Assembly (NCBI GenBank): GCA_900128395.1
Contig: LT649372.1
Span: 1-31,351, forward strand
Direction: 5' to 3'
DNA: 31,351 nt
Source of the DNA: Stramenopiles sp. TOSAG23-2
Taxonomy: Eukaryota; Sar
Shown: one piece after another, positions 18,001-25,009 of the stretch
Position numbering within the stretch: the stretch's first letter is position 1
Layout of the letters: each line of letters opens with the position of its first letter
Notes under the pieces: generated by a model
The model's database searches: none
Told to the model about the DNA's origin: nothing
Seen by the model: only the letters and a program-made list of their open reading frames with translations
Translations under genes and position numbers: made by a program

Positions 18001-20237
18001 TGTGTGCAAATAAGAACGATATGTTACGTGCATATGGGATGAAGTCGATGGAAAAGTTGATTTGTGAAGCACTGGCACATGTTGACAAAAGTAATGATAA
18101 TGGGAACAATAATGCTGATGATAAGGATATTGGCTTGGATATAAGCAATATCGAGATTGATACTAGTGACACTCCATTGGCTATGCAAGTGACCTTATTG
18201 GAATCGATTGAACAATGCTTTAAAAGTGGACGTAAAGATGTTCAAGAAAATGCAATGAATGCTATATATGAAATTATACAAAACTGTGGACATGTTTTGA
18301 AAGATGGATGGGCAGTTTTATTAAAGCTGCTATCAAACGTTGCCACGGAGCATCCAGATCTTGTCTCTCTTGGTTTTAAAAGTGCCCAATTGATAGCTGA
18401 TGATTTTTTAGGCAAGTTAGAGTTAAACGTTGAAAAGTACTTCATAGATAATAATAACGATGACGATGACGACGGCGACGACGAAGAGGAACAGGGTGAT
18501 AATAAACAAGAAGAAGAAGAAGAAAAAAAAGAGAAGGGGGGTGATATTGGATCATTTCTTCTTTGCATTAAGTGCTTGGCAGATTACGCCATGCAGTTAG
18601 CAGATGTAAACATAAGTTTGACGGCAATTGGCACGCTTTGGGCTGTTGGTGATCATGCACGGCAACAAATGAATAATGACAGTAAAGTTGCCAATGCTAT
18701 TTGGATAATAGTATTAAAGCAACTAGAGCTATTATCGTTAAACGATAGAGCGCCTGTACGTAACTGTGCTTTGCAAACAATGTTTACAACTTTAGTTACA
18801 CATGGTGAGTTTTTCTCAATGAAAACTTGGGGTAAATGCATCGCAGTTGACGGAATCGTATTTGGTGTTATGGATGGTATAGAACGAAAATGTACATTAG
18901 GTGATAACGAAGAGAAAAATAGCAACAAAAAGAATGATGGTGAAGATGATTATATGATAGTACACCATTCAAGAGACACGACTGCAAAACAATGGAACGA
19001 AACCCGGGTCATAGCAATGAAAGAATTATCAAGGACAATCCGTTCCTTCTTTGCAAAATTGAATGATATGGAATTTTTTGGTATTATGTGGGCTGAGATA
19101 TTAAATATAGTTAGGCGCGGACTGTTGCTTGTAAGAGATGCATCGAATTCAGCAGATGCAGAAGTGCAACGTGAAGTAGTCATCGCATCAATTGTTTTTG
19201 TATCTGAATTAATGATTATTGCAAATAATACTTCGACGTTGTGGAATCCAACGTGGATGACGCTATGTGAATTTGGGATAAAAGAAGATTTTAAGTATGA
19301 CCAGGAGGAGGAATTAAGTAGATGTATTGTACGATCATTAGCTTCATTGTGGCAAAAAACATTTGAAGATGATACAACATCTACACCATTGCAAACAGTT
19401 GCTGGGCAACAAGCATTTTTAGAGTATATTTTTCTTATTTTAAATAATAGAGTCAAAGTGGAAGGCAGATACAAACACGCAAAGTCACCAGCTGAGCGCG
19501 AATATATGGAATTTATACGTGAAATTCTTCTACCATCAGCAGCGAATGATAGTAATGATAAATGGTTAATCAATTTTACTTTTGAACAATTATTACAATT
19601 GTGCAACAATGCAAATTCAAATTCAATCTTTGTGATAGATATCATTGGTATAATAGTAGATATGCGTGGAAAAGTAGTTGATGGTGATGACAAAGTATTA
19701 TTGACTCTGTTTAATATAGTAAAACGAGCTGTAGATAAGGATGACGAAGCTTCATTGTTTAAAGCAGCAACAAAATCTATATTGGAATTCGTTCTGCCAT
19801 CCGTAAATGATGCAAAAAATAATGAAAAAGAAGATATTTGGAGTACCTCTTGGTTAACAATATTAAACTCGATGTTTTATATTTGTTTAAAATCAAACAC
19901 AGATATTGCAGGTTTATTTATTGAACGTGTTGTTGGATACGCAACATGTGATGTTGCACCTTCATCATTTACAGACCAGGTAGTGATAAAATTGAAAACA
20001 GCAGCAAAGAAAAACAATGAATCGTTTCATCGTGAAACGTGTATACGGCATTTATTTACTTTAGGAATTGGTGAGAACGATAGCGATATGGTCATTGAAC
20101 GTTGTGAAGAATTACTTGAAAAATACAAAAATCAACAAGGTAATGATTCTGGTGAAAATAAAATTGTCACCGAAGCAGATTTAGTGTTGAGCATGGAAAG
20201 TTTGTTAAAGGTGACAAAGAAATTATTGGAGAAGTAA
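15090..20237 (+). CDS. MON2: MON2 homologue (Sec7-related Golgi/endosome scaffold)
   Basis: The protein has 1715 residues, the usual length for MON2 (about 1,640-1,720). The N-terminus matches the DCB domain of MON2/BIG proteins in order: IEADLRSLSVAARRQYPMVK, then EAAERGIIRLRA, then NPFVLACNHGNASIDLLSLS, and AIQRLLNHD. The HUS region follows with LLFQDFCLLAKADRPIWV and TLALEVISTLL near residues 265-310. Long alpha-helical HEAT-like repeats fill the rest. There is no catalytic Sec7 domain, as expected: MON2 is a non-GEF relative of large Arf-GEFs, working with the Dopey proteins and flippase in endosome-to-Golgi traffic. Species-specific low-complexity insertions include an Asn run near 910-925 and an Asp/Glu/Lys tract near 1121-1150. 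ATGs occur at codons 1 and 3. It is intronless over 5.1 kb. Confidence 0.93.
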   Translation: MFMSQQKSTALDMAHTIEADLRSLSVAARRQYPMVKEAAERGIIRLRAQKAALHRRIRQNTTHKSQGNSSDDVDDESSSFRVGGDVLNPFVLACNHGNASIDLLSLSISAIQRLLNHDCVEREDFPNIMRVLRIQALSQQQEVLLKALQTLPLITAPKRFDVPEDVIKQLFSIAFDLFASEKPIIHHTASATLQQMVTLIFDRVEERILINLNSENSDRELTSVKEDDDRDRRIKVERAAALGRRATMAPAPVGLAGNCRHAYLLFQDFCLLAKADRPIWVKDGATISKTLALEVISTLLSANTKLFHSSNEFAELLKQHVCPLVIETLQDQVNNDNFPIYVRTLNISKSLIINHYNFLQIEIELLFTEILSLLSADKINVDVENANNISSEVNGRQRRGSSSSDIVLDEEISKSKPSSWRYALALEILVDINNETNIMHYVYKHYDCIENVANLYSLILDGLSFFITNSFDGVFAHLQKDSYLEDIDESPKISSKNRKVKRNISSNSNGVDNSSGRDEVNPYVWSCETLAQNLDIISSRKNNASPKRQLKMYNNNNNRGSNKKILNAMHDTKVPEISLAQLVWHAYECILSFVNGFNVDRETSTFTNINTPPRNVNNALNVMATPSASLSANKEGPDLINVAWCPLLTSLENMLKVCNDVHIIRSVLRAYQTFINACGIVKAKKPRDLYLHSLCSFGLPRLKSVGDVDSNASKMDDVRKRKVKSTRLITTPGVELSAKNVQTLEAVFNIGHCLGSILGSSWHILLETCEQLESILSSYNDDGTVKANMLLQQAQEEDLKKKLKRDRSDGSLDGNSDNMIGKDHVTILRFALDRLFESSIYLDEDGLKHMIQSLGVLAIESMSRVEFASPRESPLTIPKFNNSSGKKGENRGGYVSAAFSTISRFAGRSNSNNNSNNNNKKIVRNNDENDEAYGIFNKVPFAWKKLVTTTGINVGRLDIIWELVSGHLETMCANKNDMLRAYGMKSMEKLICEALAHVDKSNDNGNNNADDKDIGLDISNIEIDTSDTPLAMQVTLLESIEQCFKSGRKDVQENAMNAIYEIIQNCGHVLKDGWAVLLKLLSNVATEHPDLVSLGFKSAQLIADDFLGKLELNVEKYFIDNNNDDDDDGDDEEEQGDNKQEEEEEKKEKGGDIGSFLLCIKCLADYAMQLADVNISLTAIGTLWAVGDHARQQMNNDSKVANAIWIIVLKQLELLSLNDRAPVRNCALQTMFTTLVTHGEFFSMKTWGKCIAVDGIVFGVMDGIERKCTLGDNEEKNSNKKNDGEDDYMIVHHSRDTTAKQWNETRVIAMKELSRTIRSFFAKLNDMEFFGIMWAEILNIVRRGLLLVRDASNSADAEVQREVVIASIVFVSELMIIANNTSTLWNPTWMTLCEFGIKEDFKYDQEEELSRCIVRSLASLWQKTFEDDTTSTPLQTVAGQQAFLEYIFLILNNRVKVEGRYKHAKSPAEREYMEFIREILLPSAANDSNDKWLINFTFEQLLQLCNNANSNSIFVIDIIGIIVDMRGKVVDGDDKVLLTLFNIVKRAVDKDDEASLFKAATKSILEFVLPSVNDAKNNEKEDIWSTSWLTILNSMFYICLKSNTDIAGLFIERVVGYATCDVAPSSFTDQVVIKLKTAAKKNNESFHRETCIRHLFTLGIGENDSDMVIERCEELLEKYKNQQGNDSGENKIVTEADLVLSMESLLKVTKKLLEK

Positions 20238-20663
20238 AATATTTTCATTTAATATACGCGTACGAGACATCTCATTTGGTATTTCGTGTGGTACCATGAT
20301 AGTATTTTTTTTTTAAAGAAGAGTATGATATGATACCAGATCATACTTTTGTACGCGCACGTAATTTTTTAATATTATTTGTTTTTGTACGTAAAAAATT
20401 GCGTTTGTAAATACTTTCTCGTCTTAATTTTTATTTACACCGTAATCTCGCAGCTGCTCTCCTTTTTTTTTACACAAAAAATATCATACGCCTCTCTCTT
20501 GTTTCAAAATTAAATACTCGTACATATTAGTTTGCAGAGGTGCATTAGAGCTTTATTATATAGTAGGATAGAATATTATTCTTGCGATTGAGTATAATTG
20601 GGCATATTGCTAAACACGAGAAGTGTAAAATTATTATAACTTAAATTTTAACCATCATTAAAA
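20238..20663. other. Convergent 3'-3' spacer, MON2 / deaminase
   Basis: A 426-bp tail-to-tail spacer, AT-rich, with repeated TACG/CGTA words (ATACGCGTACGAG near 20257, TGTACGCGCACGTAA near 20351, TGTACGTAAAAAATTGCG near 20388). No gene is visible. Confidence 0.5.
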
Positions 20664-22706
20664 TTAAAACCCCAAAACCAAATGTCGTGTAGTAGTTTTC
20701 AAATCAAAATACTTCAAACAATCAGAAGATACTACGTAAATGCCATAACCTGCCACTTTTGTTACAACTGGTGCATAAGCACAATCAGCATTGTTTCTTG
20801 GTCTTGGTATTAATTTAATATTCAAGTCATCATTAAATGCAATGCCAACGACTAAATTTGAATGTTGAAATATTTGTGGAAATTGTCTACTAGATCCTTG
20901 CATCACAATAGCACTATTCGGTCTTGATATTGAAAGAAAAGAACCATATTTAGTTTGTTGTGATATGAATCCCTGTAATCGATTTGCAATCTGTGCCAAC
21001 CAATCCGGTGTAAGTTGATTAGCAACTCGTTTCCACTCACTTGGATTAAATCGATTTACATGCCATTGAAATGCATTGACGTCTATATTCGTAAACACTC
21101 GTTGAAAGGTATAAAAATCATGTGGTTGTTCAATTTTTGGAGAGACATCTTGCTGATAAGAAATTGCCCACTCTCGAAATTGAGATTGGAAACAAATTTC
21201 CATTTCAACTCTTCTAGCATCGCTTTCTATAAGTGCATAATCGATACTTCTTAAACAGCAATTATAAACATCTCGCAAAGTAAAATTACAATTGCGTAAC
21301 ACAAAAACAATATTATCTGTCATATTTTTATCGTCTAATTTATTTGGATCGTCTGGACTAAGTGTGACCATTAATCCTTGATCAAGTAAGCGTTTATATA
21401 AAGAAAAGTCTTTTACAGCATTTAAATCAAAATTTGATATTGGGCATACTTCTAGTGCTATTTTTTTTGCTATTATTTCATTTGTCAACGCTTTATCTTT
21501 TAAACAATGAATGCCATGGCCAATTCTGTTTCCACCATTCTGTACCGAATAACGTATGTTCTCTACGCAATTTTGTGTTTCACCAGCATGGAAAAAAAAG
21601 GGCGTTGTTTTTGATGTTATGATATCATTGTATTCAATAAGTTGGTGCCCTTTTTCTTCATCTCCTACCAGATCATATCCTCTAATCAATTTGCCATATC
21701 GTGAGTTGGACGAAAGTAATGATTCAATTTCTTTAAAATAATTATTTACCCGATGAGGAGGTGCAGACTTTGAAAAACACGCGATGATGGCAAACGTTTT
21801 GCCATTGTTACGGAAAAACTCTAATTGATTAAGATACAATTCGCATTCTTTCTCCATAGAAACCCTTTGTTGTTTCCCATTAATCACTTCATAAACACTA
21901 CCAAGGCGTAACCTTAAATCAACGTGTTGAACATTTTCTTCCACCATTTCTTTAAACATAAGATTCATATATCGTGGTAAAAATTCCAATCGTTTAATAA
22001 TAAAATAAAACATTTTACCAAGTGCTCCAAAATCCGCATGTTTATCCTTTACCAATTGCTTTATAGATGCAAAATTTGGCACATTTCTAATATAATTAAG
22101 TTCCAAGTCACTGAATGATAATTCTCCTTTCACATCGTCAAATAAAACTTTCAATGGTAAATCTTCAGCTTCCAGAAAATCCAATATTTTACTATATCTG
22201 ACATATCCTGAAAAATGCATATGAAGAATACAACCTTTTGGCATTCGAGAATAGATTGAGCCTGTACTACTATGCGATGATGCTACTGCACTCCGTTTTG
22301 GTGCTGGTAGAGAGTTTCCACCTAATGCTGATTGTTTGCGTTTTCTATTTTCTTGATATACAAAAAATACTTCTTCAAGAGGGTCACTTGGTGTCGGTGG
22401 TAATATATAAATTTTCATATCACCAATTTGAGCAACAGCTGCTCTAGCATGTTGTTGCAAAAAAATTAAGAAGCTTTTGATTTTGTTTTGCGCATTGTTT
22501 ACACGTTGAAAACGTAATTGACACGACAATTGCTCTCGCGAAGGAAATGTTTTTTCCACTCTTACTACAATTTTCTCTGGGATATTTATAGAAAAATTGT
22601 TAGTACTACTTGCTAATGATATTTGTTGTATTTCTTCAATTCCTTTCTGATTTTGTATACATAATGTACATGTTTTGCTATCTTGTGACGATGCAACAGA
22701 TGCCAT
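20664..22706 (-). CDS. Adenosine-deaminase (ADGF/ADA2-like) with SPOC-like N-terminus
   Basis: The 680-residue protein has a complete deaminase centre at residues about 155-520. MPKGCILHMHFSG gives zinc ligands His162/His164, FHAGE gives His373 and catalytic Glu376, NRIGHG gives His397, and LSPDDP gives Asp452/Asp453. The MPKG.LLH.H-type start is typical of ADGF/ADA2 rather than classical ADA. It would convert adenosine or a related aminopurine to inosine. Unlike ADA2 it has no signal peptide. Residues about 38-118 end in FLQQHARAAVAQIGDMKIYI and LPPTPSDPL, which resembles the end of a SPOC domain (a protein-interaction module of nuclear RNA/transcription factors). A basic linker (RKRKQ...APKR, 121-139) looks like an NLS. 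Residues about 530-680 form a further domain I do not recognise. The whole reads as one uninterrupted frame. The deaminase call is firm; the SPOC call is tentative. Confidence 0.9.
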   Translation of the reverse strand: MASVASSQDSKTCTLCIQNQKGIEEIQQISLASSTNNFSINIPEKIVVRVEKTFPSREQLSCQLRFQRVNNAQNKIKSFLIFLQQHARAAVAQIGDMKIYILPPTPSDPLEEVFFVYQENRKRKQSALGGNSLPAPKRSAVASSHSSTGSIYSRMPKGCILHMHFSGYVRYSKILDFLEAEDLPLKVLFDDVKGELSFSDLELNYIRNVPNFASIKQLVKDKHADFGALGKMFYFIIKRLEFLPRYMNLMFKEMVEENVQHVDLRLRLGSVYEVINGKQQRVSMEKECELYLNQLEFFRNNGKTFAIIACFSKSAPPHRVNNYFKEIESLLSSNSRYGKLIRGYDLVGDEEKGHQLIEYNDIITSKTTPFFFHAGETQNCVENIRYSVQNGGNRIGHGIHCLKDKALTNEIIAKKIALEVCPISNFDLNAVKDFSLYKRLLDQGLMVTLSPDDPNKLDDKNMTDNIVFVLRNCNFTLRDVYNCCLRSIDYALIESDARRVEMEICFQSQFREWAISYQQDVSPKIEQPHDFYTFQRVFTNIDVNAFQWHVNRFNPSEWKRVANQLTPDWLAQIANRLQGFISQQTKYGSFLSISRPNSAIVMQGSSRQFPQIFQHSNLVVGIAFNDDLNIKLIPRPRNNADCAYAPVVTKVAGYGIYVVSSDCLKYFDLKTTTRHLVLGF

Positions 22707-23154
22707 GATAAAATAAACGAATAGTTACTAAAACAATTATGTATATGTATGTGTGAGTGATAAATTTTACAAGAATGTTAATTTAAATTGATCTTTTTTA
22801 CTTTTAATTTCAAAATCTACAATTATTTTATTCGTCTTCTTCTTCTTGTTGCTTTTATTCATTTTTTTTATAGCCAATATATAATATATAATAGTAAAAA
22901 ATAGATAGTAGAAGAAAGATGATGATGATGTAATACTTTAATAAGTACAACACGTATGGTATTTTTCCTATATAAAATAATAATGTGGTAGTTATAAGAG
23001 TACCAGGTTCTTACGAGCGCTGTTTCTGGAATTTATCAGATTTTTAATGCTCTATCTATGTTATTTAATGCTGTGATGCTGCTAAATAGGGCTGTCTTTT
23101 GGTGATAAATTATGTAAGGTATTTTGGTTTCCCGATCGAAAAAAATAGTTGAAA

Positions 23155-23312
23155 CTTTAGATATATTGATTATTATATAAAATGTATTATTATAAAATGT
23201 TTTTTATGTTTCCAAAATACATTGATTTTGCATCTTTAGATATATTGATTATTATATAAAATGTATTATTATAAAATGTTTTTTATGTTTCCAAAATACA
23301 TTGATTTTGCAT
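23155..23312. repeat. 79-bp perfect tandem duplication inside the TIR element
   Basis: Units 23155-23233 and 23234-23312 are identical over all 79 nt. The absence of any difference suggests a recent event or an assembly duplication. Confidence 0.93.
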
Positions 23313-23687
23313 CTAAAATTAAATAAAATCAATTTATTCTTCTTCTATTTTATTCTTAAAATACTATTAATCAAGAAAAGTATAGCTTTTAGTATGTTTT
23401 GACCACATTAAATATATTTTTTCACCATACGATGATAATTTATCAAAATATAAAGATAATAATCATGCTAGATTCCTAATATTTTCCATGATGTAGTATG
23501 TATAACTTTCAAAAAAATACATTTTACACAAAAAACTTTCGGATGAACATATACAAAACTTGTCGTTTTCTTCAATAGTATATACTAACGTAACCAAAAA
23601 TCAATGTTTTATTAAAAACGATGCGGTGAGATTTTTTTTAATCGATAGTGTTGGATATACAAATGAACTAAAACATTCCTGCCAAAC

Positions 23688-23927
23688 ACCCTAGTTATGA
23701 TGTTGTGCAATTATATAACTTTGATATAAATAATTTCATATATTATATATAATAATCGTATATTTACAAAAAATGCTATTGGTGTATCATAATAAGTATT
23801 ATTAATAACCCTAGTTATGATGTTGTGCAATTATATAACTTTGATATAAATAATTTCATATATTATATATAATAATCGTATATTTACAAAAAATGCTATT
23901 GGTGTATCATAATAAGTATTATTAATA
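23688..23927. repeat. 120-bp perfect tandem duplication inside the TIR element
   Basis: Units 23688-23807 and 23808-23927 are identical over 120 nt. It is the second perfect duplication in the same element, unrelated in sequence to the 79-bp one. Confidence 0.93.
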
Positions 23928-24331
23928 ACTAAAACATCTTTTAAAGTGGATCGTTGGTGTATTAATATGTTGTGTTTTTAATATTTTTATAAGTAATATA
24001 ATTATTTGTGCGTTGTGATATGTGAATTAATTGATATTTATTGATATTTATTGATTCATTTCCTATTATTTTTTTTTAATAATTCAGTTAAAATACCTTA
24101 ATATATATTTGAGATTTTACACCTATCCAAAAATCTGGTGAATTCCAGAAACAGCGCTTGTATGAGTAGTACAAGCCAAATAATATATCCCAGTTGGCAT
24201 AGTTACAGTGCGGGTTACCTATAATAACTTTTCTTCCTATAAGTCAATTTATACTGTAGTAAGTATATTGTAGTTTTCCCCAAACTACGATTGCGCAAAT
24301 CACCCTGGTGTAGCTTGCCTTAGGTAGATTC

Positions 24332-24613
24332 TAAATGCGGACGAGGCGGACCCAAATCAATGGGACCGTAATTTTATCAAAAAATGAATTTTAAAAAAGG
24401 ATTTTGTGATTTCATTTTTTTTAAATAAATAAATGAATCGATATGCCATTTTACAAAATAAAATCGGATATTTGTATTTTTATAATATCAATAATCGGCA
24501 TTTTTTGATCCAATTTGGGTCCCATTGATTTGGGTCCCATTGAACCCTACTCTCCAACTCTATTCTAATGCTATTCCTATCCTAATGATTTGGGTCCGCC
24601 TCGTCCGCATTTA
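24332..24613. mobile_element. 282-bp MITE with perfect 28-bp terminal inverted repeats
   Basis: The ends 24332-24359 and 24586-24613 are perfect inverted repeats of 28 nt, with core GCGGACGAGGCGGACCCAAA, unusually GC-rich for this genome. Counting inward from the outermost TA, the structure is TA + AATGCGG...CCGCATT + TA, consistent with TA target duplication. A subterminal 17-nt inverted copy (CCCAAATCAATGGGACC at 24351 onward, partner near 24516-24532) adds a second stem. There is no coding capacity. It is unrelated to the neighbouring 1.15-kb element. Confidence 0.82.
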
Positions 24614-24753
24614 ATAATCTGCCGGGCTTGCGCAAATGACTGTACTTCGACAGTATGAAAAGTTGCTGGAAGTTCTAGATCCTAGAGTTGGGGCATGAAA
24701 TTTTAAGGGGGATTTTCAGGATAATTTCGATGGTGTCCTATCGTAGCAAATAA

Positions 24754-24799
24754 TGTCTCCCGATTGGGCTTGCGCAAGAAGGCTTGCAATCGGGAGACA
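24754..24799. repeat. 13-bp-stem inverted repeat with 20-nt loop
   Basis: TGTCTCCCGATTG (24754-24766) pairs perfectly with CAATCGGGAGACA (24787-24799). The loop begins and ends with GGCTTG. It lies about 210 nt before the TPR-methyltransferase ATG. It could be a mobile-element remnant, a regulatory structure or part of a transcript. Confidence 0.7.
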
Positions 24800-25009
24800 A
24801 TATAGTAATTAATAATAAAAAAAAAAAATAGAAGAATTAGAATTGATGAGACACGAACATTTTTTATAACAATATAAAGGTAGAGATAAGAGATAACATA
24901 ATAGAAAAGAAGAAATTCAAATCGTATTATATAAAACATTATTCTGTTATCTTTATTGCTCTATTATCATTACTATTAATCATTTAATTCACAACGAAAA
25001 CATATCATC

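Larger units (their letters stand above)
23014..24160. mobile_element. Non-autonomous TIR element with TA flanks (Tc1/mariner-like MITE)
   Basis: The two ends are inverted repeats of 32 nt with 29 matches (23014-23045 against 24129-24160). The outer core is AGCGCTGTTTCTGGAATT. A TA dinucleotide lies immediately outside each end (23012-23013 and 24161-24162), the target-site duplication expected of the IS630-Tc1-mariner superfamily. The 1147-bp interior has no transposase or credible ORF, so it would depend on an enzyme elsewhere. It contains two perfect tandem duplications (79 bp and 120 bp). A further copy of the end sequence begins at 31300. Superfamily assignment is inference from TA flanks. 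Confidence 0.75.
22707..25009. other. Repeat-filled divergent spacer, 2303 bp
   Basis: This is the longest gene-free stretch, between the deaminase start and the TPR-methyltransferase start. It holds a TIR element (23014-24160), a 282-bp MITE (24332-24613), and a 13-bp-stem hairpin (24754-24799). A repeated GGGCTTGCGCAA word occurs at 24624-24635 and 24766-24777. The minus ORF at 24703-24939 is Phe/Ile/Tyr low complexity and I do not accept it. No RNA gene is recognised. Confidence 0.7.

Noticed and set aside
17642-18172. 176-codon minus-strand ORF inside MON2
   Set aside because: It is antisense to MON2, and its Leu run comes from the AAT repeat that encodes Asn in MON2.
18950-19693. 247-codon minus-strand ORF inside MON2
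   Set aside because: The sense frame is a full-length MON2 homologue; the antisense product is Ser/Ile-rich with no family resemblance.
23155-23927. Repeats considered as a CRISPR array
   Set aside because: There are only two units per repeat, they are directly adjacent without spacers, and the genome is eukaryotic.
24188-24260. tRNA-like GTTGGCATAGTTACAGTGCGGGTTACC stretch in two pieces (GGCATAGTTACAG, GTGCGGGTTACC)
   Set aside because: No cloverleaf can be drawn on either strand; probably chance similarity within repeat debris.
24703-24939. 78-codon minus ORF
   Set aside because: It has low-complexity Phe/Ile/Tyr content and overlaps a hairpin and T-rich noncoding DNA.
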